Below are positions 1-7,369 of a stretch of 13,547 nucleotides of DNA, in pieces; within the stretch, counting starts at the first letter, position 1, and every line of letters begins with the position of its first letter. The stretch lies in contig CAITEO010000038.1 of the NCBI GenBank assembly GCA_903891505.1, positions 1 to 13,547 on the forward strand. Direction: 5' to 3'. Source of the DNA: an uncultured Candidatus Woesearchaeota archaeon. Its GTDB lineage: Archaea > Nanobdellota > Nanobdellia > Woesearchaeales > 21-14-0-10-32-9. The notes beneath the pieces were generated by a model. It was not told where the DNA came from. It was given only the letters and a program-made list of their open reading frames with translations, and made no database searches. Both the position numbers and the translations under genes were made by a program.

Positions 1-34
1 ATTTCTTTATCTATTTTTGTTTATCATATATATT

Positions 35-1093
35 TTATTTACTTTTTCTTCTTTTTTTCAAAGTTTTAACTGAATTATTATTTGTTGAATTTAATATTTC
101 ACTTTTTATCAACCTATTATCTAGTTTAAGTACTTGCGCCATCTGTTTTTTTGTCAACAATATGTTTTTAGCACCTTTATACTGAATTACTGACTCTGAT
201 TGCAACATAGCCATTTTTATTGCTGTTTTAATATCCTTTTTTTGAATTAGAGCTGCCGTGAATGCTGAGGCAAAAGCGTCACCTGCACCTGTTGTTTCAA
301 CTACATGCAAATTCTTTTTTGGTACTGCAGAATAAACCATTTTTCCATCATAGCACGAGCATCCTGCTCGTCCATCAGTAACAATTACGTAGTCTTTTGC
401 ATATCTTTTTAGATACACTAATATGTCATTCGTAGATGTCTTTCCTGATAGTGTCTGCGCCTCTTCTTTGTTTAGTATGAGCACGTTTGTATTAAGAAGT
501 ATATCGTGGATTTGTTTCTTTCCTTTTTCAATCAAGTATTTTGATGGATTGAATGCAACTTTGATTTTTTTCTTATTTGCAAAATGCGCAAGCTTATCTA
601 ATGAATCTAAGCTAGAATTCATCATAGAACTAAAATAAAACCACTTTGTATTTAGTAGTTTCTTGTTTATTTCTTTGAGATCAAATTCATCATTGCATCC
701 TTTGAATGTTAGTATTGTCCTATCCTCTGCTTGTGAGTCAAGCACTACTGAGAATCCTGTCCTTTGTCCGAATGAACCTAGGAATTCTATGTTTTCCTTG
801 TGCAACAAATTATAGACTTGAATTCCACTGTTATCATGACCTATCTTACCAAGGTAAGCAGTTTTAAGTCCGAGTCTTGAGAATGAAACCGCAGTATTCG
901 TACCGCCTCCGCCTATTTCAAAGTCGAGTTCTTTTATAAGAATTTTGGCTCCTAGTGGATATGCCATGCATCGCTCTTTTTTTGTCCTTTTACCTTTAAC
1001 GTGAATTGTTACATCGACGAATTCCGCTTTTGTCTCGACAAAAACATCTAGAGTATTGCTTCCGACAGTAATTATATCGAACAGACCACTCAC
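35..1093 (-). CDS. PfkB-family carbohydrate/nucleoside kinase
   Basis: Predicted cytosolic ATP-dependent kinase of the ribokinase (PfkB) family, which phosphorylates a sugar or nucleoside hydroxyl. Seen: an N-terminal strand (DIITVGSNTLD), the glycine-rich substrate-site signature IGGGGTNTAVSFSRLG near residue 60, and the C-terminal signature TTGAGDAFASAF near residue 268, whose Asp in GAGD is the family's catalytic base. The length of about 350 residues is slightly long for the family because of a basic, low-complexity C-terminal tail. Start: the frame is open to a TTG at 1105, but a TATA box at 1117-1124 predicts transcription from about 1094. I therefore choose the GTG at 1093 (leaderless, 352 residues). 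A GAGGTG motif overlaps that codon, so TTG 1105 or CTG 1084 are possible alternatives. The substrate cannot be read from sequence; ribose, fructose-like sugars or nucleosides are all possible. The gene stands alone on this strand. Confidence 0.9.
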   Translation of the reverse strand: MSGLFDIITVGSNTLDVFVETKAEFVDVTIHVKGKRTKKERCMAYPLGAKILIKELDFEIGGGGTNTAVSFSRLGLKTAYLGKIGHDNSGIQVYNLLHKENIEFLGSFGQRTGFSVVLDSQAEDRTILTFKGCNDEFDLKEINKKLLNTKWFYFSSMMNSSLDSLDKLAHFANKKKIKVAFNPSKYLIEKGKKQIHDILLNTNVLILNKEEAQTLSGKTSTNDILVYLKRYAKDYVIVTDGRAGCSCYDGKMVYSAVPKKNLHVVETTGAGDAFASAFTAALIQKKDIKTAIKMAMLQSESVIQYKGAKNILLTKKQMAQVLKLDNRLIKSEILNSTNNNSVKTLKKRRKSK

Positions 1094-1116
1094 CTCTTTA
1101 ATCAAATACAGTTAAT

Positions 1117-1124
1117 AATATAAA
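1117..1124 (-). promoter_or_regulatory. TATA box for the PfkB kinase
   Basis: On the minus strand the sequence reads TTTATATT preceded by a T run. Its centre lies about 27 bases before the GTG at 1093, the normal archaeal TATA-to-start distance, which points to a leaderless mRNA. Confidence 0.5.
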
Positions 1125-1144
1125 AAGCTTATGCTTTGTATCAA

Positions 1145-1152
1145 TTTATATT
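1145..1152 (+). promoter_or_regulatory. TATA box upstream of the candidate RNA
   Basis: TTTATATT on the plus strand. A start 24-27 bases downstream would fall at about 1172-1175, just inside the first base-paired segment of the structured region 1167-1298. No protein gene follows at a suitable distance, so it may drive a non-coding RNA. Confidence 0.35.
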
Positions 1153-1166
1153 GTTTTCTGCTTATT

Positions 1167-1298
1167 AGTTAAGGACAATAGTGTCTTAATAGTGCGCTCG
1201 CCGGAAGATGTTTGTAATCATTGTGTTCCGAGTCTAGTGCAATAAATGTGTTCATTAAGTAGCGAGCAAGGCACTATAACTTATTTATGTCCTTAGCT
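1167..1298 (+). ncRNA. candidate structured RNA (or MITE-like inverted repeat)
   Basis: A 132-base stretch with nested pairing. Outer stem: 1167-1177 with 1288-1298 (11 pairs, including one T-G pair that is valid only in plus-strand RNA). Middle stem: 1189-1201 with 1262-1277 (13 pairs, with bases 1268-1270 bulged). ATAGTG also occurs at 1178-1183, so an alternative register exists. At the top, CGGAA 1202-1206 pairs with TTCCG 1226-1230, and AATG pairs with CATT near 1244-1255, giving a three-way junction. A TATA box lies just upstream. I do not recognise RNase P, SRP, 5S or tRNA features. The same pairing could be the imperfect terminal repeats of a small MITE. The intergenic span 1106-1441 holds nothing else beyond two TATA boxes. 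Confidence 0.35.
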
Positions 1299-1345
1299 AT
1301 ATGTTACTGTATACTATTCATAAACATTAATAAAGCAAAAAAGTT

Positions 1346-1353
1346 TTTATATA
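1346..1353 (+). promoter_or_regulatory. TATA box for the 1442 gene
   Basis: TTTATATA preceded by a T run. It predicts a transcript from about 1376 with a ~66-base leader ending in GAGGT (1434-1438), which serves as Shine-Dalgarno for the ATG at 1442. Confidence 0.45.
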
Positions 1354-1441
1354 GTAAAATAAATTTCATTGATAAATGCGAAAAAGGTAGGAAAATAACC
1401 GATAACTGCCGAATAAACACAACGCATAAAAAAGAGGTATC

Positions 1442-2065
1442 ATGCCAGACCTACATTTTTATCCAGATGATCCAGCAGATAAGGACTATACGTTTTCTGT
1501 TGCTGAGTTCGAAATAGAAAAAGAGGATGTATTTCACTTAAAGAATCTCTATAAGATGATTCATGACTGGATGATGTTGCACGAATTCTATCCCGCCACT
1601 ACAAACGAGCTAACAAAGGATGAGAGGGTTGAAACACTTTATCTTCAAAGAATTCTCCAAAGTGGAAATATGGAACATAGCATCTGGTGGCGATGCGAAC
1701 ACACTCCTAGAAACAGCAACTTCTACAAGTTCTTTCTAAAGCTTGATTTCATAACACTGAACATGGGAACAAAAGAAGTCACAATAAAGGGCCAAAAAAT
1801 GAAAACAAATTCAGGAGACATAATAATACGAAGCAAAGGATATTTAATGCTAGACTACAAAATGGCCTGGCGTAAAGACCCACTATTAAAACATCCGTTC
1901 ATACACAGATGGTTCTTTAGGCACGTATACGCAAAACAAATTGATTTTCTGAAAACTGATTTGTGGGTAACAACATATAAACTGCATGATGTTATAAAAC
2001 AGTATTTAGAGATGAAAACACCCTACGAACTGCCAAAACCATTCCATCCGCCAGGTGGATTGTAA
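1442..2065 (+). CDS. unrecognised 207-residue protein
   Basis: I do not recognise the family. The protein is soluble-looking, with no signal peptide or clear membrane helix. It is rich in aromatic residues and His (for example WWRCEH near residue 82 and HPFIHRWFFRHVY near 155) and ends in a Pro-rich tail, KPFHPPGGL. The middle (about residues 95-135) has alternating hydrophobic and polar residues typical of beta strands. No catalytic motif stands out. The start is supported by GAGGT 3-4 bases upstream and by a TATA box about 90 bases upstream. Oligo-T tracts follow the stop, and the next gene has its own promoter-like sequence, so this is probably a single-gene transcript. Confidence 0.75.
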   Translation: MPDLHFYPDDPADKDYTFSVAEFEIEKEDVFHLKNLYKMIHDWMMLHEFYPATTNELTKDERVETLYLQRILQSGNMEHSIWWRCEHTPRNSNFYKFFLKLDFITLNMGTKEVTIKGQKMKTNSGDIIIRSKGYLMLDYKMAWRKDPLLKHPFIHRWFFRHVYAKQIDFLKTDLWVTTYKLHDVIKQYLEMKTPYELPKPFHPPGGL

Positions 2066-2073
2066 ATACATTA

Positions 2074-2118
2074 TTTTTGAAAACTCATTTTTTCTTTATT
2101 CCATTATTTTTTCTTTTT
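2074..2118 (+). terminator. oligo-T terminator region
   Basis: Four successive T tracts (2074-2078, 2088-2093, 2107-2112, 2114-2118) lie just after the stop at 2065 without a strong hairpin. This is the usual form of archaeal termination signals. Confidence 0.45.
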
Positions 2119-2145
2119 CGAATTACTTACGGATAATCTTGCGCA

Positions 2146-2153
2146 GTAAATAA
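2146..2153 (+). promoter_or_regulatory. weak TATA box for the NucS-like gene
   Basis: GTAAATAA centred about 28 bases before the ATG at 2178. There is no Shine-Dalgarno in front of that ATG, so a leaderless transcript is likely. Confidence 0.3.
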
Positions 2154-2177
2154 GAACCTAAAGATTGCTGTAATATC

Positions 2178-2831
2178 ATGCCGGGAAACGAACTGCAACT
2201 GCAGCAATATCTTACTAGAAATAGAGGGGAAAATCTCAGAAAAATAGATTCAGAACTCGAATTTTTAGAAGCAGAGTATAAATTCGAGAGCGGAAGAATA
2301 GATATAGTTGCAAAAAAAGAAAGCACACCAATAGGAATAGAACTCAAAGCAACAAATTACCAGACGAGAGCAATATGCGCGCAGCTGATGAATTATCTTA
2401 ACTACATCTCAAAATTTGACGGTAACATCTATTTCATCGCACCAAAAATAAAATATGGAATTTACAGCACACTAAAAACTTATTATGATACTGGCTTGCT
2501 AAAATTCTTCGAGGTAACAAAAAAGAATGATCTGTATTCATTCAAAGAGATAAAACTCCAAGACATAGATGACAAAAAAAGAGTAGAAACAATCCACTGT
2601 GCAGAATCTAGAACTCTTGAAAATAAATTATTTGAGGAAAAAATGAAAAAAAGTGTTGATATTCTTATTCATAATAAAAAAAAAGCAGGATTTGTCAAGA
2701 ACATAATAGATAATAATAAAGACAAAACAAAATACTATGAAGACATAGTTGAAAGCGTAATAGATATAGTAGAACACAGTACAAAGACTCGTGGTCTCGG
2801 CGCACTATACCGACTACTAAAACTATTCTGA
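2178..2831 (+). CDS. NucS-like PD-(D/E)XK nuclease
   Basis: Putative DNA endonuclease of the RecB/NucS type. Seen: FESGRIDIV (D42), then GIELKA (E55-x-K57), then a Gln in a helix (AICAQLMNYL, Q69). This is the order of the PD-(D/E)XK metal-binding core plus motif IV as in the nuclease domain of NucS/EndoMS. The N-terminal 30 residues (E-L-x-x-Y-L plus basic residues) resemble the helix that precedes this core in NucS. Full NucS proteins carry an extra N-terminal DNA-binding domain, which is absent here. The part after residue 130 is a Lys-rich helical tail of unknown role. No Shine-Dalgarno is visible, and a TATA-like box sits about 28 bases upstream. It lies directly upstream of mre11, so a repair role is plausible. 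A defence or restriction role cannot be excluded. Confidence 0.8.
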   Translation: MPGNELQLQQYLTRNRGENLRKIDSELEFLEAEYKFESGRIDIVAKKESTPIGIELKATNYQTRAICAQLMNYLNYISKFDGNIYFIAPKIKYGIYSTLKTYYDTGLLKFFEVTKKNDLYSFKEIKLQDIDDKKRVETIHCAESRTLENKLFEEKMKKSVDILIHNKKKAGFVKNIIDNNKDKTKYYEDIVESVIDIVEHSTKTRGLGALYRLLKLF

Positions 2832-2850
2832 AGACGTGAACAAAAACACA

Positions 2851-2858
2851 TTTATATT
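2851..2858 (+). promoter_or_regulatory. TATA box for mre11
   Basis: TTTATATT predicts a start at about 2881. GGAG at 2886-2889 is too far (25 bases) from the ATG at 2915 to be its ribosome site, and an in-frame TAA at 2903 rules out an earlier start. Confidence 0.5.
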
Positions 2859-2914
2859 AAAGAAAATAACTAGACTGATACTTTAGGAGAATAAAGAAAT
2901 CTTAAAAAAACAAA

Positions 2915-4117
2915 ATGAAATTCGCACACATGGCAGATGTTCACGTCGGATCGTGGCGTGATCCAAAACTAAAAGAGCTTAGTTTAGATGCATTTCTCGA
3001 GGCTATTGACGAATCAATTCATTCAAAAGTTGATTTCATACTAATATCTGGCGATCTTTTTAATACCGCACTTCCATCGATAGATCACGTGCGACTTGTG
3101 GTTCGAAAATTAAAAGAAGCAAAAGAACACGGAATAACAACATACTTTATCGCGGGCAGCCACGACTTCTCACCGTCAGGAAAAACAATGCTCGACATAA
3201 TCGAAGAAGCAGCGCTCGGCGTGAATGTAATGAAAGGCAATGTTGACGAGAAAGGAAAATTGCATCTAAATTTCTCCGTAGATAAAAAAACAGGCGCAAA
3301 GATTGTCGGCGTCATGGGAAAGAAAGGAATGCTTGATCGGAAAGATTATGAATCGCTCGACAAAACAAATCTTGAACACGAGAAAGGATTCAAAATATTC
3401 ATGTTCCACACATCCATCGACGAACTAAAACCAGATTACATGAAAGAAATGGAATCTTATTCACTTGATTTCTTACCAAGAGGATTTGATTATTATGCCG
3501 GAGGACACGTGCATATCGTCGAGAACAAGAACTTTGATGGATACAAAAACGTAATTTATCCAGGACCAACATTCCCTGCGAGCTTCTCGGAACTTGAGAA
3601 ACTTGGCTGCGGCGGATTCTTCATTTACGACGATGGTAAATTAATTCGAAAAGAAATTGTTCTAAAAGAATCTTTGGCTGTTGTTATTAGTGTCGATGGA
3701 AAAGACATTACTCAAGCAAAGAAAATAATCTCTGAGAAACTAGATGGAATAAAACCAACAGATAAAATCATCCTTCTAAGAATTTATGGAAAATTAACAT
3801 CTGGAAAAACATCAGACATTGACATGAATAGAGTCGTTAGCTCGCTTTATGAAAATGGCGCATACTTCGTCATGAAAAACACATCAAAATTATTTTCACA
3901 GGAATTTTCTGAAGTACTACCTGAGCAATCAACACCTGATGAAATAGAGGACAAAGTAATAACTGCTCATTTAAACCAAATAAAAAATGATTTCTTAGAC
4001 GAGAGAACTATTGTGAAAACACTCATCAAAGTATTCTCAGAGGAGAAACATGAAGCCGAGAAGAACGCAGACTATGAAACGAGACTTCGACGTGATGTTG
4101 ATGAAGTCTTGAAATAG
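2915..4117 (+). CDS. mre11: Mre11-type DNA double-strand-break repair nuclease
   Basis: Calcineurin-like metallophosphoesterase of the Mre11/SbcD family, the Mn-dependent nuclease that processes broken DNA ends with Rad50. Phosphodiesterase motifs in order: ADVHVG (D8, H10), ISGDLFN (D47), AGSHDF (S82, H83, D84), MFHTSID (H165) and GGHVHI (H198, H200). The family usually has GNHD in the third motif; here the Asn metal ligand is Ser. The C-terminal region (about 300-400) is charged and helical and ends in an acidic/basic segment, as expected for the Rad50-contact region. The length of 400 is normal for archaeal Mre11. Rad50, HerA and NurA, often adjacent in archaea, are not in this window. The acetyltransferase gene begins 23 bases after the stop and is probably co-transcribed. 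Confidence 0.92.
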   Translation: MKFAHMADVHVGSWRDPKLKELSLDAFLEAIDESIHSKVDFILISGDLFNTALPSIDHVRLVVRKLKEAKEHGITTYFIAGSHDFSPSGKTMLDIIEEAALGVNVMKGNVDEKGKLHLNFSVDKKTGAKIVGVMGKKGMLDRKDYESLDKTNLEHEKGFKIFMFHTSIDELKPDYMKEMESYSLDFLPRGFDYYAGGHVHIVENKNFDGYKNVIYPGPTFPASFSELEKLGCGGFFIYDDGKLIRKEIVLKESLAVVISVDGKDITQAKKIISEKLDGIKPTDKIILLRIYGKLTSGKTSDIDMNRVVSSLYENGAYFVMKNTSKLFSQEFSEVLPEQSTPDEIEDKVITAHLNQIKNDFLDERTIVKTLIKVFSEEKHEAEKNADYETRLRRDVDEVLK

Positions 4118-4130
4118 ATGATATGCAACA

Positions 4131-4136
4131 AGGTGA
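4131..4136 (+). promoter_or_regulatory. Shine-Dalgarno that sets the GNAT start
   Basis: AGGTGA, four bases before the ATG at 4141. It lies inside the codons that would follow the earlier in-frame ATG at 4123, which itself has no ribosome site, so 4141 is the better start. Confidence 0.65.
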
Positions 4137-4140
4137 AACT

Positions 4141-4707
4141 ATGAAAATAAAAACAGAAAGGCTAGTGCTAAGAGAAAAAAACAAAAAAACACTCAAGAAA
4201 GAGGACATCGACGACATAACAGAGGGAATCGGAGATATAGAAGTGTCGAAGTGGCTGCTCGTAGTTCCTCACCCCTATGCAAAAAAAGATGCTAAACAAT
4301 GGCTAAGTGCTAAGAAGAAAAAAGACACAATAGACCTCCTCATAGAACTTGCTGAAGAGAAAAAAGTTATTGGTGCAATAAGTATAATGAGAATAAAAGA
4401 ATCCTCGGGTGTAGCCGAGGTAGGATACTGGCTAAATACCCACTATCATAAAAAAGGCTACGGTTCTGAAGCACTTGCAGCAGTCCTAGATTATGCATTC
4501 AACACACTCAAATTAAGACGAATAGAAGCAGGAGTTCTTGGAGGAAATCCCTCTTCTGGCAAACTACTAGAAAAATTTGGAGCAGTACAAGAAGGAATAA
4601 AAAGACAAGCAGTAATATCCAAAGCAAGTAGAAAAATACATGATGAATTAATATATGGCATTCTAGAGAAGGATTATTTTGATGCACTAAAGAACTACAG
4701 AAAATGA
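4141..4707 (+). CDS. GNAT N-acetyltransferase (RimJ/RimL type)
   Basis: Predicted acetyl-CoA-dependent acetyltransferase of the Acetyltransf_3 subgroup, which acetylates protein N-termini or small amines. Seen: the typical opening MKIKTERLVLRE, a central pair of strands (KKVIGAISIMRI and AEVGYWL), the acetyl-CoA pyrophosphate loop HKKGYGSEAL (about residues 103-112), and the late motif GGNPSSGKLLEKFGA, where an Asn/Ser pair and Gly-Ala end the fold. At 188 residues it has the family length. The chosen ATG follows AGGTGA; an in-frame ATG at 4123 would add six residues. It follows mre11 by 23 bases, likely in one transcript. The substrate is unknown. Confidence 0.88.
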   Translation: MKIKTERLVLREKNKKTLKKEDIDDITEGIGDIEVSKWLLVVPHPYAKKDAKQWLSAKKKKDTIDLLIELAEEKKVIGAISIMRIKESSGVAEVGYWLNTHYHKKGYGSEALAAVLDYAFNTLKLRRIEAGVLGGNPSSGKLLEKFGAVQEGIKRQAVISKASRKIHDELIYGILEKDYFDALKNYRK

Positions 4708-4719
4708 AATACTATTCCT

Positions 4720-4732
4720 AAAAAAAAAAAAA
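4720..4732 (-). terminator. T13 terminator of the HExxH protease gene
   Basis: Thirteen consecutive T on the minus strand, about 43 bases past the stop of the 4775-6544 gene. A small hairpin (CGAG/CTCG, 4771-4781) surrounds the stop codon itself. Confidence 0.5.
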
Positions 4733-4774
4733 TAACCCCAACAATCATTGATTTTAGTAAAATAGTTAGTCGAG

Positions 4775-6544
4775 TTACTCGAAACCTGCTTCTTTTAGAA
4801 GTTGCATTTGATGATTGTAAATTTTTTCGTAAGTCTTTCTTGTGATAACAGGATTAATAATTCTAAGAGTTGTGCATGCAAGGAAATATTTCTCCAAGAA
4901 TTCATCCTCATGCATACTCGCCATTTTAATCATAAATTTTTTCAGCATCTCTTCAAAAACATTTGAATCCTGCAGCGCATGAACATATTTTTTGCCAGTG
5001 CTTCGACCCTCAATGTATTTCCCTACTTCATTATACTCTATAGAAACGCCCCCAACTTCTTCTATGTATTTTCCTATCCTTTCTATATCTCCCATGTTAC
5101 TAGCGTCTCTCTCATTTAACACAACTTTTCTAAGCTCGGATGCATCATGTTCAAAATAAAATAAATCATCCTGCATTTGATCTATAAATACTATAAGCAT
5201 CATGTATTCCCCAAAGTTATGACAAACTCCTGTTCTGTAAAGCGAATCCGATAACTCTGATGGAGTAAAATCTGGAGAATCTCCTTCAAGGTCATTTATT
5301 GCTTCTTCGAATGCATCTCTTGCTTTTTCATATCCGGTTAAAAAACTCTTTATGCTTATTGGAACAAGTGTATTTTTTCCTTTTGTTAAAGATAATATTC
5401 CGCCTGAAAGTCTTGCAAAACCTTCACTTCTCATCTTCGAAATTATTTTTGTGAGTTCAAAACATTCTGAAATTGGTTCTTTCCCATTAAGTAGTCTTTT
5501 TGTGGCAGCAAGCAATAACTCATCGCTTGTAGAGATAGTATCAAATGCATGAGTAAGTTCATGAACTATTGCATTATATGTTTCGCCACCTGGATCGAGA
5601 GTTGATTTGCCTAAAATATAATTTTTCACAACACCAAAAGAAAGAGCAAGCACGATAAATATATGCGAGAAATTAGACTTTAAATTAAAAAATTCTCCCC
5701 TGAAACTCATATTCGGAGGAACTAATCTAACATATACATTAACTCTTTGAGTTCTAAGCAAATCTGAATGCTTCATTATAACATCCCCTACTGTATTCAT
5801 CAAAAGAGTAGATAATCCTCCCTCTAATTGAGCATAGTCTTGACTTCGAACACTTAAAATATACTCTTCCATAGCCTCGGAGAACTCTCCTTCTTTTAGC
5901 AAGTTATTGCATTCGTTAAACACAAATTCTTTTATCGGCGCATTAACAACACTGATATTAGACGTGCTAAACCTAGTAGAAAATGAAACATGAACCGCTT
6001 TACCATTAGGCTCATACAATCTAGTTTTATTCTTAGATCTCATATTTTTAAAAATATCTTTAATAGATCCGCCTGCTTCTGCAGATTTCAAAACAGCAAC
6101 CACATTTCGAAGAGCATTTTGTCCTTTTTTAGACTCTTCCTCTAAAAACGCCCACCTATCTAAGATTTTGTTAACAAACACAGTGCAATCCTCATAACTC
6201 GAGGACTTTTCGATAAAAGTCAATCTTAACATACTCATTTTTTTTTGAAGCACATAAACATTTTGTCGCCTAATTAAGCCAATCAACCCTCTAAGAGCAA
6301 TAACATCTTTGCAAACCAAAGCCTTGCACTTCTCAAATAAATCATTAAATCCTTGAATTGCTAACGCCAGCGCCCCAATCTCCTTCTCGAACGCAGATAT
6401 AGTCTTTAATGCCATTTGTGTATTCACGAAGTCATCAGACCCATCTTTTAATAAATTTACAATCTCGCCTAAGTCATTTAGATACGCCTTATACACCCCA
6501 TCCATTCTCTTTTTGACATCCTCGAGCTGCTTAATTATACCCAT
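4775..6544 (-). CDS. putative HExxH zinc metalloprotease, 589 residues
   Basis: I do not recognise the family, but a zincin motif is clear: NAIVHELTHAFDT (H328-E329-x-x-H332, counting from the chosen start), followed about 42 residues later by a Glu in RSEGFARLSGG (E374) that could be the third zinc ligand as in gluzincins. The first ~170 residues are predicted helical and heptad-like (KQLEDVKKRMDGVYKAYLND), so a coiled-coil or helical bundle is likely. The C-terminal third is also helical. No signal peptide or membrane segment is seen from this start, so it is probably cytosolic. Start: the frame is open to 6640, but a TATA box at 6566-6576 places transcription at about 6544, exactly the ATG of MGIIKQLED. 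The 32 upstream codons are therefore promoter sequence. It is divergent from the deacetylase gene. Confidence 0.75.
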   Translation of the reverse strand: MGIIKQLEDVKKRMDGVYKAYLNDLGEIVNLLKDGSDDFVNTQMALKTISAFEKEIGALALAIQGFNDLFEKCKALVCKDVIALRGLIGLIRRQNVYVLQKKMSMLRLTFIEKSSSYEDCTVFVNKILDRWAFLEEESKKGQNALRNVVAVLKSAEAGGSIKDIFKNMRSKNKTRLYEPNGKAVHVSFSTRFSTSNISVVNAPIKEFVFNECNNLLKEGEFSEAMEEYILSVRSQDYAQLEGGLSTLLMNTVGDVIMKHSDLLRTQRVNVYVRLVPPNMSFRGEFFNLKSNFSHIFIVLALSFGVVKNYILGKSTLDPGGETYNAIVHELTHAFDTISTSDELLLAATKRLLNGKEPISECFELTKIISKMRSEGFARLSGGILSLTKGKNTLVPISIKSFLTGYEKARDAFEEAINDLEGDSPDFTPSELSDSLYRTGVCHNFGEYMMLIVFIDQMQDDLFYFEHDASELRKVVLNERDASNMGDIERIGKYIEEVGGVSIEYNEVGKYIEGRSTGKKYVHALQDSNVFEEMLKKFMIKMASMHEDEFLEKYFLACTTLRIINPVITRKTYEKIYNHQMQLLKEAGFE

Positions 6545-6565
6545 AATTAAGCCTATGAAATGAGA

Positions 6566-6576
6566 GTATAAAAAAC
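6566..6576 (-). promoter_or_regulatory. TATA box for the HExxH gene
   Basis: GTTTTTTATAC on the minus strand, centred about 26 bases before the ATG at 6544. It indicates leaderless transcription and excludes the longer reading frame. Confidence 0.5.
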
Positions 6577-6609
6577 TTTCTCCACGTAATGAGCTCACCA
6601 CAGGAATAC

Positions 6610-6617
6610 TTATAAAA
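6610..6617 (+). promoter_or_regulatory. TATA box for the deacetylase
   Basis: TTATAAAA predicts a start at about 6640 and a ~33-base leader. AGGT at 6662-6665 lies seven bases before the TTG start at 6673. Confidence 0.45.
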
Positions 6618-6672
6618 TCAGAAAACAAAACAAGAAACAAAACGTTAGCTAAAACTAGAATAGGTTAAACAT

Positions 6673-7353
6673 TTGAGAAGAAACAAGAAAACGAACAAAA
6701 CAAGAATAATCATCATCTCACTTGGAATAATTGTATTTCTCGCGCTCTTTTCGCTCTACGCAATTTGGATGCCCTCATCCGAAGTATTCTGGAAAACAAC
6801 ATACAAGAACTCTGATGAGCACATATCTTTGACATTTGACGACGGACCAGGACCTGAAACTCCTTTGATATTTTCAACCCTAAAAGAAAATAATGTAACT
6901 GCAACATTCTTTATCATCTGCGATCACATGGATCAATCTGAGTATTCTCTTGTGAAGAACATGTCAGACGCTGGAATGGAAATAGGCCTTCATGGAATGT
7001 CGCACGTACGCTTTGAAAATTATTCCTCACTTAAAGAATGCAAAAACATACTCGAGAACATAACAAAAAAACCTGTTAAATACTATAGACCCCCATATGG
7101 ATTCAAAGGACCAAACACTATGCGCGCTGCACGAGAACTTAACCTGACAATTGTTTTGTGGAGCGTTTTCCCAAGAGATTATAGCGCAAAGAATTCTTCC
7201 GTGATTATAACACGCGTTGAACATCACTTAAAATCTAATTCTATTATCTGCATGCACGATGGTCCTGAAAATCGATTGCGAACAGCGAATGCGTTGCAAT
7301 CAATAATCACATATGCTAAATCTCAAGGATATACATTCGGAAAAATAGAATAG
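6673..7353 (+). CDS. membrane-anchored polysaccharide deacetylase (NodB/CE4)
   Basis: Predicted carbohydrate esterase family 4 enzyme that removes acetyl groups from N-acetylated cell-surface sugars. Seen: a basic N-terminus (RRNKKTNKTR) followed by one hydrophobic helix (about residues 11-32), consistent with a signal anchor that leaves the catalytic domain outside. The CE4 motifs follow in order: TFDDGPGP (D56, D57), GLHGMSH (H107, H111, metal ligands with Asp), RPPYG (139-143), a Trp in LWSVFPRDY, and MHDG (H195, D196). At 226 residues it is a minimal single-domain form. Start codon TTG with AGGT seven bases upstream. It is convergent with the broken NYN gene, 16 bases away. The substrate (archaeal glycan or peptidoglycan of other cells) is not known. 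Confidence 0.9.
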   Translation: MRRNKKTNKTRIIIISLGIIVFLALFSLYAIWMPSSEVFWKTTYKNSDEHISLTFDDGPGPETPLIFSTLKENNVTATFFIICDHMDQSEYSLVKNMSDAGMEIGLHGMSHVRFENYSSLKECKNILENITKKPVKYYRPPYGFKGPNTMRAARELNLTIVLWSVFPRDYSAKNSSVIITRVEHHLKSNSIICMHDGPENRLRTANALQSIITYAKSQGYTFGKIE

Positions 7354-7369
7354 GAGGATTTACGAAAAA

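Noticed and set aside
1167..1298. 5S rRNA, RNase P RNA or SRP RNA
   Set aside because: The terminal helix and a branched fold exist, but none of the conserved core sequences of these RNAs is present.
1287..1517. 76-codon plus-strand frame overlapping the 1442 gene
   Set aside because: It overlaps the candidate RNA, the TATA box and the leader, has no ribosome site, and its composition is AT-driven.
6545..6640. 32-codon N-terminal extension of the HExxH protein, which looks like a hydrophobic leader
   Set aside because: It overlaps the TATA box at 6566-6576, whose predicted start is the ATG at 6544.
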